The notes under the pieces are model-generated. The model ran no database searches. It was not told the origin of the DNA and worked only from the letters and a program-made list of their open reading frames with translations. Positions 8,883 through 16,921 of a stretch of 40,993 nucleotides of DNA are shown in pieces; position 1 is the stretch's first letter, and each line of letters opens with the position of its first letter. The DNA lies in NCBI GenBank assembly GCA_024403185.1, contig JAKSSG010000010.1:1-40993 (forward strand), written 5' to 3'. The translations under genes and the position numbers were made by a program. Source of the stretch: Clostridia bacterium (GTDB lineage: Bacteria > Bacillota > Clostridia > Peptostreptococcales > Anaerovoracaceae).

Positions 8883-8999
8883 ATGGCAAAAATCATCGAC
8901 GAAAGGGAAATACTAGTTCGACAGCCCCGACTGGTGTTAGAGTCGGGAGATTTTAACCACTCAGAGTCAGGAGATATTAACCAATCTGAGTCAATATAA
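8883..8999 (+). pseudogene. Start of an unidentified gene interrupted by the IS21-type end
   Basis: A purine-rich AAGGAA leads to an ATG at 8883 and a short frame beginning MAKIIDEREILVRQ. After about 17 codons this runs into the terminal repeats of the IS element and stops at 8999. I read it as the 5' stub of a gene whose remainder was lost with the rest of the IS. The original gene cannot be identified from so few residues, and a chance ORF is possible. Confidence 0.35.
8940..8983. repeat. IS21-type terminal tandem repeats
   Basis: GAGTCGGGAGATTTTAACCA at 8940-8959 and GAGTCAGGAGATATTAACCA at 8964-8983 match at 18 of 20 bases with a 24-bp period. A degenerate third copy starts at GAGTC 8988 and ends in AACCAATC at 9003-9010. 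Multiple transposase-binding repeats at the ends are typical of IS21 elements. Confidence 0.75.
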
Positions 9000-9034
9000 A
9001 AGAACCAATCATCCAGACTCTTTATTCTATGTAT

Positions 9035-9573
9035 TTACTTAACTGACTGTTCGGAAACTGTTGATGCAGTTACTCTTGCTGTTTGAAGAGTAATGTTCTC
9101 TAAGCGTTTCCCTCTAAAACTGTCCCCACGAATATTAAAGACTGTTGCATCGTCAAATATTCTGTCAAGTGCGCACAGAAGATCATCGTCATCGTTGAAA
9201 TTTTGCTTCCACTGGGATGGATTCTTGTTGCTCGTGAAGATAATGTTATTGCAGCCTTGCCTGTTGTATCTTCTGTCCACCATATCGAAGAACAGTCTCG
9301 TATTATCCCTGTCAAACTCACAATGGCCCACTTCATCGATGATGAGGCAAGCCGGTCTTACAAGTCCGTTAAGACAGGATGCTTCTTTGCCGTTTCTTCT
9401 GGCATTAGTGAACTTATCTCTCAGCTCAGACATCTTAATAAAATACGTTTTTAATCCTTTCTGACAGCATTCGTATCCATATGCCTGAGCAAGATGTGTT
9501 TTTCCTGTGCCTGGCGGACCGATGAAAGCAATATTTTTGGGTTGAAACTTCGGTTTTGCTGCGGTTGATATTT
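9035..9573 (-). pseudogene. istB: IstB-like ATPase (IS21 family transposition helper), N-terminally truncated
   Basis: On the minus strand the frame is open from a stop at 9574-9576 down to the TAA at 9035-9037, giving about 178 residues (intact IstB is about 250). The Walker A motif GPPGTGKTHLA lies at 9499-9522 and Walker B LIIDEVGH follows, then SNKNPSQW and a C-terminal ALDRIFDDATVFNIRGDSFR, as in the DnaC/IstB AAA+ family that assists the IstA transposase. The N-terminal domain and any start codon with a ribosome site are missing; the first internal ATG (9433) lies after Walker A. No internal stop or frameshift was found, so truncation appears to be the main lesion. Confidence 0.82.
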
Positions 9574-9627
9574 ATGGCGAGTGATAATAGAATATATGAG
9601 ACAGAATAAATGACAGGAGAAAGTAAA

Positions 9628-10794
9628 TTGAAAGAGCTTATTTGGAAAACATTTGTCAAAGATCATGAAAACATCAAAGACCCGGAAGTACGAAACAGGT
9701 ACACAAAGCTGACGGGAACACTGGGTATCATAGTAAACACACTGCTGTGTGTAATTAAAATTGTAATGGGTCTGCTCATAAACAGCATAGCTGTTATCGG
9801 CGACGGCCTTCATGACCTGGCAGACTCAATGGCAGCGGTAATAACTCTTATCGGAGCCCGCATAGCGAGAAAGCCGGCAAATAAGGAGCATCCTTACGGA
9901 CACGCAAGAGTTGAATATCTTACAAGCCTTATCGTATCGGCAATTGTACTGATTGTTGCATATGAACTTATGACAAGCTCCATAGACAAAGTCATGCATC
10001 CCGGCGGAACAGAATTCTCATGGCTCACCGTAGGATTCCTGGCACTGGCAGTAATAATCAAAGGGTCATCAGCCCTGTTCATTATTGCAACGGGAAAGCA
10101 CATAAATTCACTTCCTGTAGTTGCAGCCGGAACAGATAACAGAAACGATGTAATCTCAAGTATTATCATTATTATAGGAATGTTTATCCAGTACTTCACA
10201 GGATTTGAACTGGACGGATACCTGGGATGCCTCGTAGCACTGTTCATATTCTATTCAGGATTCGAACTCATAAAAGAAACAGTAAGTCCCCTGCTGGGTG
10301 AAAAGCCTGATCCGGAACTGGTCAGTGAAATGTACGGCATAATAATGGAAAACCCTGTTGTTAACGGAGTCCATGACCTGATGGTTTACGATTACGGCCC
10401 GGGAAAACTTTTTACCTCATTCCATGCTGAAGTTGATGCAGAAGGGGACATAATGGAAATCCACGATAACATTGACAATCTGGAAAAGGAAATCTATGAC
10501 AGAATGGGCATGGTTGTAACATGTCACATGGACCCTATAGACTACAGCGATCCTATCAGAGACAAAATGATTGACGTTATTGCAAAGGCAATAGTGCCTA
10601 TTGATGGAGTAGAAAGTTTCCATGATCTGCGTGTAGTTCCGGGAACAACCCACACAAACATAATCTTTGATCTTGTAATGACACCGGGCAGCAAGGCTGA
10701 CCACGATAAGATAAAAGAAGAACTGCAGAAAAAAGTAACAGAAGCAGACGACAAATGCCTGATCGTAATCAATTTTGATGACGCATACGTATAA
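9628..10794 (+). CDS. Cation diffusion facilitator (CDF) family transporter, paralog 2
   Basis: This is the paralog of the CDF protein at 4525-5691 and, with the start chosen here, exactly the same length (388 aa). An upstream ATG at 9610 would add six residues, but AGGAGA at 9615-9620 lies 7 nt before TTG 9628. From there the protein aligns end to end with CDF1 (MKELIWK...). It keeps DGLHD in TM2, HPYGHARVEY and DNRND in TM5, so the predicted DxxxD/DxxxD metal pair and the inferred Mn2+ preference are the same. Membrane location and proton-antiport mechanism follow from the family. It sits between the IS remnant and the first amidohydrolase gene (12-nt gap), so it may share a transcript with the island. 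Confidence 0.9.
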   Translation: MKELIWKTFVKDHENIKDPEVRNRYTKLTGTLGIIVNTLLCVIKIVMGLLINSIAVIGDGLHDLADSMAAVITLIGARIARKPANKEHPYGHARVEYLTSLIVSAIVLIVAYELMTSSIDKVMHPGGTEFSWLTVGFLALAVIIKGSSALFIIATGKHINSLPVVAAGTDNRNDVISSIIIIIGMFIQYFTGFELDGYLGCLVALFIFYSGFELIKETVSPLLGEKPDPELVSEMYGIIMENPVVNGVHDLMVYDYGPGKLFTSFHAEVDAEGDIMEIHDNIDNLEKEIYDRMGMVVTCHMDPIDYSDPIRDKMIDVIAKAIVPIDGVESFHDLRVVPGTTHTNIIFDLVMTPGSKADHDKIKEELQKKVTEADDKCLIVINFDDAYV

Positions 10795-10806
10795 AAACAG
10801 AGAGAC

Positions 10807-12537
10807 ATGACAAAAAACTACATCGTAATAAACGGAAAAGTATATACACAGAACGAAGAACAGCCATGGGCTGAAGCCTTTGCAGTAAGAGACGGGAAAT
10901 TTGCATGCATAGGCACAAACGAAGAAGTTGCTGCCTTTGCAAAAGAGGCGGGAATATCCTATGGAGATGCAAAGCCAATAGACGCCGGTGGTAAATTCAT
11001 AATGCCGGCTCTTATTGACTCACACACACATGTGGGTCTGAGTGTAATGCTCAGCGGCGATGATGAAGAAGACGATTCATTTCCAATGTATGACTGCCAG
11101 TCAAAGGCGGAAGTGCTGCAGAAGCTGAAGGACATGGTCAAGGCACATCCTTTCCGACCTTACTATGCAATGTTCTTTGGAAAACTGGAAGGTCTTCAGG
11201 GAGAAAAACTGACAAGAGATGACCTGGACAAAATAGTAAGATTCAGGCCTGTAATACTCATGGAAGAGGAGTGCCACTGCGTGTGGCTGAATTCAGGTGC
11301 CTTGAAAATCATGAGAATAAAAGAAGACGTGGAAGACATTGCGCCGGGATATTCCTACTATGAGAGAGACGAAAACGGCAGACTCACAGGACACATGACC
11401 GAAATGACAATGATGCCGATCCTCAAAATGAGCGGCGATGTGTCAAAGAAAGAAATGAGAAAAGGCGTCCTCAAGATAATGAATTATCTTGTAGAACACG
11501 GCGTTACGACAATATATGACGCAGGAAACTACTTCAAGGAAGACTGGACCTACAGCATTTTCCACGAGATGGACAAGAATGGTGAGCTGCCTGTAAGAAT
11601 AGAGGGAACTCACGTAATATGTCATCCGGACATGGTAGACGATGCTGTTGAGGAATTCAAAAAACTCAAGGCAAAATACGAAACAGAAAACATCAGATTC
11701 AAAACAATGAAAATGATGCTGGACGGAACTCAGAGAATACATACAGCATGCATGACGGAGCCTTATAATGACACGGGAACATGCGGCGGAACACTTATTC
11801 CGAAGGAAAGACTGAAGAGTTTTCTTGCAGAACTGAACGAGGAAGACATCGATTTCCACGTTCATACAGTAGGCGGCGGAGCCGTAAGAATGGTGCAGGA
11901 TATTGTTGAAGAACTGAAGGCGAGACCTGAAGGTTTTGACATAATAGTAACATGTGCCCACAACGAAGTTGTTGAAGAAGCGGATCTGAATCGTTTCGCA
12001 GAACTTGGCATAGTTGCAAACTTCACTCCGAGCTGGAACGGAGGATGCTGCGAGGCCGAACTTCCGGAGAGAATAAGATTAATTGGCGAACCGAGAGTGT
12101 ACGAGACGCTGAGAACAAGAACAGTGTGGGATACAGGAGCACTTATAACATTCAGCTCAGATGAAGTGGAAACAAACAAACTGAGGAACTGGAATCCGTT
12201 CATGGGCATGGAAATAGCCATGACAAGACAGGAGCCGATTCTAATATCAGACGATCTTGATCCGGAGGACGACAGAAACTTCAGCGGCAGAAATGCAGAA
12301 ATATTCCCGGCAGCTGACGAAATAATGACACTGACAGAAATGCTTCAGGGTTATACAATAAACAATGCAAAAGCAAACAGGCTTGATGACAGACTTGGAA
12401 CCATAGAAAAAGGCAAGGAGGCAGATTTTATTGTCCTTGCCGACAATCCGTTCGAAACCGACGTTTACGAGCTGCACAACATGGTTGTTGATGCAACTGT
12501 AAGAAAAGGCGATGTAATACACGGCAGCCTGGTATAA
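10807..12537 (+). CDS. Amidohydrolase A1, Amidohydro_3/YtcJ-like metal-dependent hydrolase
   Basis: This 576-aa cytoplasmic enzyme (no signal peptide) of the YtcJ/N-substituted-formamide-deformylase group belongs to the amidohydrolase superfamily. The small N-terminal beta domain begins INGKVYTQNE. The metal site DSHTH (H73, H75) is followed by the TIM-barrel core, the MKMMLDGT lysine strand, FHVHTVGGG, TCAHNEVV and the C-terminal FSSDE aspartate. The second half of the usual HxxGD motif reads VGGG here, without the Asp found in most siblings. The family hydrolyses amide or related C-N bonds; the substrate is not known. It lies 12 nt after CDF2 and 39 nt before araC1, so the three may be co-transcribed. 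It is the most divergent of the long (562-576 aa) members. Confidence 0.88.
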   Translation: MTKNYIVINGKVYTQNEEQPWAEAFAVRDGKFACIGTNEEVAAFAKEAGISYGDAKPIDAGGKFIMPALIDSHTHVGLSVMLSGDDEEDDSFPMYDCQSKAEVLQKLKDMVKAHPFRPYYAMFFGKLEGLQGEKLTRDDLDKIVRFRPVILMEEECHCVWLNSGALKIMRIKEDVEDIAPGYSYYERDENGRLTGHMTEMTMMPILKMSGDVSKKEMRKGVLKIMNYLVEHGVTTIYDAGNYFKEDWTYSIFHEMDKNGELPVRIEGTHVICHPDMVDDAVEEFKKLKAKYETENIRFKTMKMMLDGTQRIHTACMTEPYNDTGTCGGTLIPKERLKSFLAELNEEDIDFHVHTVGGGAVRMVQDIVEELKARPEGFDIIVTCAHNEVVEEADLNRFAELGIVANFTPSWNGGCCEAELPERIRLIGEPRVYETLRTRTVWDTGALITFSSDEVETNKLRNWNPFMGMEIAMTRQEPILISDDLDPEDDRNFSGRNAEIFPAADEIMTLTEMLQGYTINNAKANRLDDRLGTIEKGKEADFIVLADNPFETDVYELHNMVVDATVRKGDVIHGSLV

Positions 12538-12564
12538 AACAGAGGCTTAGCATAAAACAGAGGC
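12534..12564 (+). repeat. 13-bp direct repeat between A1 and araC1
   Basis: ATAAAACAGAGGC occurs at 12534-12546 and again at 12552-12564 (18-bp period). It overlaps the A1 stop codon and precedes the araC1 ribosome site GGAGG. Its role is unknown; it could be a small duplication. Confidence 0.6.
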
Positions 12565-12576
12565 GGAGGAACAATC

Positions 12577-13518
12577 ATGGCTGAAAACAGGATGAATATG
12601 GATGGTATTCCGTTAAGCCTGAAGATATTTTCAGTAGAGGAGATGCCGGTAAAAAAGAACAGACACGGCACCCTGGAAATAATCATGTGCCTGAAGGGCA
12701 GCGTGCAGTTTTCATATGCCTACGAACAGTTTACACTTAAAGCGGGAGAATATATTGCAGTAGATACAGATGCATATTTTTTCAGAAACGGAAGGGATAA
12801 TCTGTGTGCTTCATTTCTGATTGACCTGCTGGAGTATCAGGATAAATATCCTTATATCGAGAATCAGTTTTTTGTGTGCGAGGGCGTTGCTGAAACAGAT
12901 GTTGAATATTATCCGTCGGTCGCTCATGAAGTGCTGAGAGGACTGATGCTTCTCATTTTGAAAGCTGTATCTGAAAATGATTATTCCCGTATCAGAGAAA
13001 TGACCGATAAAATAGTTGATATTTTCGTCCGGGACTTTGATCTGGCCGTGTATCACTACGGAAGTCAGGACATTCCACATGATACCTTGGTAAGAATGCA
13101 GCAGATCAACTCATATTTCCTTAATCATTTTCATGAGAAAATAACACTGCAGGATGTCGCAGAGAGTCTTAACATAACAACAGGATATCTGTCAGAATTC
13201 ATGAGAAAGAATTCCATAGGCTTCAATAACATGCTGGGGTATGTGAGAGCAAATCATTCAGAAACGCTTCTTCTCAATACCAATAAGAACATAGTAGAAA
13301 TATCTGAGGAATGTGGATTCTCAGATGTCAAATATTATTATTCGTCATTTAAGAAATGGTACAAATGTACACCGCGGCAGTTCAAGAGCAGATACAGTCA
13401 GGTTGAAGATCTTGTCATAGAATACAAATCAGCGGATGAGGTTTCTGTGTATCTGAATGAACTTATCAGTAAGCATTATGCGAAGATAGTAATGGAAGAT
13501 TTTCGGGATAGCAAATAA
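12577..13518 (+). CDS. AraC-family transcriptional regulator 1
   Basis: A 313-aa DNA-binding protein with an N-terminal cupin-like ligand domain (about residues 15-130; IIMCLKGSVQFSYAYEQFTLKAGEY). The C-terminal AraC-type double helix-turn-helix spans about residues 185-285. The first HTH is ITLQDVAESLNITTGYLSEF and the second is NIVEISEECGFSDVKYYYSSFKKW followed by CTPRQFKSRY. GGCGGAGGAACA gives a strong ribosome site. It follows A1 on the same strand and ends at a terminator. It is homologous to the regulator at 31139-32092, and the two probably respond to related small molecules of the island. Whether it binds the shared operator-like motif is inference. Confidence 0.93.
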   Translation: MAENRMNMDGIPLSLKIFSVEEMPVKKNRHGTLEIIMCLKGSVQFSYAYEQFTLKAGEYIAVDTDAYFFRNGRDNLCASFLIDLLEYQDKYPYIENQFFVCEGVAETDVEYYPSVAHEVLRGLMLLILKAVSENDYSRIREMTDKIVDIFVRDFDLAVYHYGSQDIPHDTLVRMQQINSYFLNHFHEKITLQDVAESLNITTGYLSEFMRKNSIGFNNMLGYVRANHSETLLLNTNKNIVEISEECGFSDVKYYYSSFKKWYKCTPRQFKSRYSQVEDLVIEYKSADEVSVYLNELISKHYAKIVMEDFRDSK

Positions 13519-13573
13519 GTGAAAAGACGAAACAGAACAGGCAATATTATATGATAAATACCGAACGCATGAG

Positions 13574-13610
13574 CACGATATTGACTAATTATTAGTCGAT
13601 ATCGTGTTTT
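13574..13610 (+). terminator. Rho-independent terminator after araC1
   Basis: A 15-bp stem with one T-G wobble (CACGATATTGACTAA at 13574-13588 with TTAGTCGATATCGTG at 13592-13606), a 3-nt loop and TTTTGTTTT closes the A1-araC1 unit. Confidence 0.92.
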
Positions 13611-13627
13611 GTTTTATATAAAATTCA

Positions 13628-13667
13628 CAATTTCGCCATTTCAAAATAGTACAGAAATTAGTATAAA
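13628..13667 (+). promoter_or_regulatory. Candidate operator and promoter of the MFS1-A2-A3 operon
   Basis: CAATTTCGCCATT at 13628-13640 matches the CAATTTTGCGATT element found upstream of APC2 at 11 of 13 bases (and the A8/araC2 copy slightly less well). A TATAAA -10 candidate is at 13662-13667, and its -35 position (TTTCAA) is weak, as expected for an activated promoter. Unlike the other two sites the motif is closer to the -10 box (34 bp start to start), so the assignment is less secure. Confidence 0.4.
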
Positions 13668-13713
13668 TATATTGTATTTATTTGTAATTATATTCTGAAA
13701 ATTGGAGGATGAA

Positions 13714-15117
13714 ATGGAAAACAACAAAAGTAAAATAGGCTCCTATATAGCCTATGGTGTTGGACAGGCTCCAGACACCGTTCCGTATTGTATGTTCTAC
13801 ACATACTTTGTTTACTTCATTACAGACGTTGTAGGCCTTACTCCTATGATGGCAGGTGCGATTTCCCTTATCGCAATCATCTGGGATGGACTTTCATGTC
13901 CGGTTATAGGCGTGCTGAATGACAGATCAAAGAACCCTAAGGGCAGAAGACGTTCATGGATGCTGAAGGCAATTCCGCTTGAATTCCTGGCAGTAATTCT
14001 GCTGTTCCAGCCGTTCGAAATTTCAAGTCAGTGGCTTGCATGCGGATTCTACCTCATTATCACCATTGGACTGTGGACAACTTACAACTGCTATGTTATC
14101 CCATACGCTGGTCTGGGTGCTGACATCACAGAAGATGCAAACGGCAGAATGATCGTAAGAATGAGTAACATGATCTTCGGTGGTGTATACATGCTGCTCT
14201 GTACATCAGGACCACAGGTTGTAGCAGACTGGGCAACAACTAATGGAATGTCAGAAAGAACTGCATGGGGAATTTCAGGATTCATTTTCTCAACAATGGC
14301 TCTTATTATCGGATTCATCTGCGTTAGAGCAACAAGAGGATGTGAAAATCTTGAAGCAGAACCTGCAGACGACCAGATCAATGTATTTGTTCTTGTTAAA
14401 GAATCACTTTCAAGCAAGCCTTTCAGAAAGGTTTGTCTGGCAACATTCTTCTACTTTGTAGGAACTATCTGCGTAGGTGCAGGACAGGTTTACCTTGTTG
14501 AGTACAACTGCGGACTTGACTACGATGGAGAAGCATTCTTCTGGGTAATGTATTCAGTAACATATACTTTATGGGTACCAATCATTACATGGATGGCAAA
14601 CAAGTGGGGCAGAAAGCTGACTCTCATGATAACTCAGGGAGTATCAATCATTCTTTCAATCATCTACTTCATAGTAGGCATGGATTCACTTGCTGATTCA
14701 CTTATTTACATTACAATATTCAACTTCGGTAATGCATACTTCTACACTGTATACTATGCATGGGCATACGACTGTGCAGAACTTGACAGCTACAAGACAG
14801 GAATGAGAAGAGAAAGCTCATTCATTTCAGTTCTGTCATTTGCTCAGAAGCTGGGTGGTGCTATCGGAACTTACTCCATCGGATTCATCCTTACAATTGT
14901 AGGATACGATGCAGCAGCTGAAGTACAGACTCAGGGAGCACTGACAGGAATTCTGTTCATTAACACTATCATGCTGGCAATTGCATGCGCACTCGCTATG
15001 GTATTCATGGCTAAGTATCCTATCTCAGAAAAGGTAGTAGATGCTATCGCAAAGGCAAACGAAGACAAACTGGCAGGAAGACCTGTTGACGAGAGTGAGT
15101 TTAAGCATCTTTTATAG
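13714..15117 (+). CDS. MFS_2/GPH-type cation symporter 1
   Basis: A 467-aa polytopic inner-membrane transporter of the glycoside-pentoside-hexuronide:cation symporter (MFS_2) family with about 12 hydrophobic segments. The cytoplasmic loop signature NDRSKNPKGRRRSWM lies at about residues 70-84, and the PYAGLGADIT loop is present. ATG 13714 is chosen because GGAGG (13704-13708) lies just before it; the upstream TTG at 13702 would overlap that site. The family usually carries sugars, but many members in catabolic islands carry other solutes. Its operon mates are hydrolases, so an amide or ester substrate is as likely. Its C-terminal tail (KLAGRPVDESEFKHLL) resembles that of MFS2 at 33940. Confidence 0.9.
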   Translation: MENNKSKIGSYIAYGVGQAPDTVPYCMFYTYFVYFITDVVGLTPMMAGAISLIAIIWDGLSCPVIGVLNDRSKNPKGRRRSWMLKAIPLEFLAVILLFQPFEISSQWLACGFYLIITIGLWTTYNCYVIPYAGLGADITEDANGRMIVRMSNMIFGGVYMLLCTSGPQVVADWATTNGMSERTAWGISGFIFSTMALIIGFICVRATRGCENLEAEPADDQINVFVLVKESLSSKPFRKVCLATFFYFVGTICVGAGQVYLVEYNCGLDYDGEAFFWVMYSVTYTLWVPIITWMANKWGRKLTLMITQGVSIILSIIYFIVGMDSLADSLIYITIFNFGNAYFYTVYYAWAYDCAELDSYKTGMRRESSFISVLSFAQKLGGAIGTYSIGFILTIVGYDAAAEVQTQGALTGILFINTIMLAIACALAMVFMAKYPISEKVVDAIAKANEDKLAGRPVDESEFKHLL

Positions 15118-15160
15118 GTAAGGTCACCTGACGGTTCTAATTAGGAATTGGGTGATTACA

Positions 15161-16864
15161 TTGAAAACAATTTTGATTAACGGAAAGATCTACACAGAGA
15201 ATTCTGCAATGCCGTGGGCTGAAGCCCTTGTCATGGAAGGCAAAAAGCTTGTCTATGTAGGTGACAACAGAGGCGCAGAAGCTCTGTCAGATAATGATTC
15301 CGAAATCGTGGACCTTGAAGGAAAAATGATAATACCGGCACTGATAGACGGACATACACATCCGACTACAGTTGCCAAGACCTTCTGGCGTGTCAGAGCT
15401 CCTTTCACATATGATAAGGACGAGCTCATGGACAACATCAGAAAAATGGCTGAAAAGCATCCGAAGGAGGAGACACCGTTCTTCTTCTTCGAGAATTACT
15501 TCGCTGAGACCTTTGGAGAAAAAGGGCCGAACAGAAAAGATCTGGATGAGATAATCAGCGACAGACCTGCAAGAATACAGGAATTTGTTGAGCATTCATG
15601 CTGGTACAATACAGTTGCTCTGGACATGCTGAGAGATGAGGACGGAGTTCCGAGAATCTCAGGCCCAATGGGTGAGCCTGTATTTGTAAAGGATGAAAAT
15701 GGCGAATACACAGGACTGTGTCTGCAACCGGGTCCGGACAGCGATGAGAAGATTTTCAAAGCTGTAAACTGGGAGCCGCCTATCGTTGTAGATGAGAAAA
15801 TGCTCAAGCCTCTCATAGACTTTTTCCACCACTACGGTGTTACCGGAATGATGGACGGTTTTACTGAAGGCGATGAGAACATGAAGGCATTTTACGATCT
15901 GGACAAGGCAGGCAAACTGGGAATGTACTACGAGGCCACTTCAATTCTGGAGAGCGTTGACAAACTCGATGAAGCAATTGAGAGAGCACACAGATGGAGT
16001 GAGATGTATACCAGCGAGCATGTTCGCTGCAGAGTCGTGAAGTATTTCATGGACGGAACTAACGAAACTGGAGACAGTCTGCTGATTGGTCCTTTCTCAA
16101 ACGATCCGACAGGCACGTACCACGGCAAAGCCAATGCTACTGCCGAGGAACTGAGAGATGTTATCGTCAGACTGAACAGCGAGAAACTGGATTTCCACAT
16201 TCATGTAATAGGCGACGGTTCATTCAGACGCGTGTGTGATGCAGTTGAAGAAGCGCAGAAGATCTGCGGCGATGACTGGTGCATCAAGGTGACACTTGCT
16301 CACTGCGAGATAATAGATCCGGAAGACATGCCGCGTGTAGCAGAACTGGGAATGTACATTGACTGGTCAACCCACTGGACAGGCGGATACTTCGGAACAC
16401 AGGCACAGACATATCTCGGCAAAGAACGCTGGGCTAGAATGTATGACTTTACAAAGGTTCTGGAAACAGGCGGTCAGGTAGGATTCTCAAGTGACGTGTT
16501 CAGCTACCAGGAAGTTGTCAGAGCAAATCCGTATTTCGGCATGCACAATGCCATGACAAGGATCGATGCAGATCCTATGTTTGTTCTGGATTCTGAAATT
16601 TATCCGGGAAGCGTCAGACCACCTGAAAGTGCCAGACTTTCACTGGAAACGCTGATTCACGGATATACAATGGTCAATGCTGAAAGAATGAGACTTGATG
16701 ATATTGCCGGATCAATTGAAGCCGGAAAGATGGCCAATCTCATTGTTTTTGGGAATGATATTTTCAGCATTCCACCTGAAGATTTTCATAAGGTTCAGCC
16801 GCTGTACACATATTTCGAAGGTGAAAAGCGAAATGTTCCTACAGATCTTAAGGTAGAAAGATAA
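15161..16864 (+). CDS. Amidohydrolase A2, Amidohydro_3/YtcJ-like
   Basis: A 567-aa cytoplasmic metal-dependent hydrolase. Its motifs are the INGKIYTEN N-terminal strand, DGHTHP metal pair (H65, H67), KYFMDGTNETGD, FHIHVIGDGSFR, LAHCEIIDPED and FSSDVFSYQE with the final metal/catalytic Asp. The TTG start at 15161 is preferred because GGTGAT (15151-15156) matches the 16S anti-SD and the frame then aligns with its siblings. An in-frame GTG at 15152 is the alternative. A2, A4, A6 and A10 form one close subfamily sharing THPxTVAKTFW, NYFTETFG and SSDVF. A2 keeps the usual IGD where the other three have a Cys. It follows MFS1 by 43 nt and is followed by a hairpin. Confidence 0.88.
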   Translation: MKTILINGKIYTENSAMPWAEALVMEGKKLVYVGDNRGAEALSDNDSEIVDLEGKMIIPALIDGHTHPTTVAKTFWRVRAPFTYDKDELMDNIRKMAEKHPKEETPFFFFENYFAETFGEKGPNRKDLDEIISDRPARIQEFVEHSCWYNTVALDMLRDEDGVPRISGPMGEPVFVKDENGEYTGLCLQPGPDSDEKIFKAVNWEPPIVVDEKMLKPLIDFFHHYGVTGMMDGFTEGDENMKAFYDLDKAGKLGMYYEATSILESVDKLDEAIERAHRWSEMYTSEHVRCRVVKYFMDGTNETGDSLLIGPFSNDPTGTYHGKANATAEELRDVIVRLNSEKLDFHIHVIGDGSFRRVCDAVEEAQKICGDDWCIKVTLAHCEIIDPEDMPRVAELGMYIDWSTHWTGGYFGTQAQTYLGKERWARMYDFTKVLETGGQVGFSSDVFSYQEVVRANPYFGMHNAMTRIDADPMFVLDSEIYPGSVRPPESARLSLETLIHGYTMVNAERMRLDDIAGSIEAGKMANLIVFGNDIFSIPPEDFHKVQPLYTYFEGEKRNVPTDLKVER

Positions 16865-16875
16865 TTAAAACAACT

Positions 16876-16902
16876 GGGGCGGCATTTCATGCTGCCCCTT
16901 TG
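16876..16902 (+). terminator. Intercistronic hairpin (weak terminator or attenuator) between A2 and A3
   Basis: GGGGCGGCAT at 16876-16885 pairs with ATGCTGCCCC at 16889-16898 (10 bp, one G-T wobble) around a 3-nt loop, followed only by TTTG. The poor U tract suggests partial termination or mRNA stabilisation. Confidence 0.6.
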
Positions 16903-16921
16903 TAATTTGGAGGCAACAGAT

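Larger units (their letters stand above)
8935..9573 (-). mobile_element. Right-end remnant of an IS21-family insertion sequence
   Basis: The segment contains the 3' part of istB reading leftwards toward a repeat-bearing end. That is the order expected for IS21 (istA-istB-right end). The end begins near TGTTAGAGTC (about 8935) and carries two 20-bp tandem terminal repeats matching at 18 of 20 positions, with a weaker third. istA, the N-terminal part of istB and the left end are absent. The boundary near 9573 is set by the upstream stop in the istB frame and abuts the leader of the second CDF gene, so a deletion removed the rest. The element cannot move on its own. Confidence 0.72.

Noticed and set aside
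8850..8895. Weak similarity of the 8850-8890 leader to the CDF1 5' end (AGGAATTAATCATGG versus AGAATTAATATGG), suggesting a third CDF stub
   Set aside because: The match is short, A/T-rich and needs gaps, and the following codons do not align with CDF1.
9093..9464. Plus-strand ORF across the istB fragment
   Set aside because: It is antisense to a clear Walker A/Walker B ATPase frame and has no recognisable domain or ribosome site.
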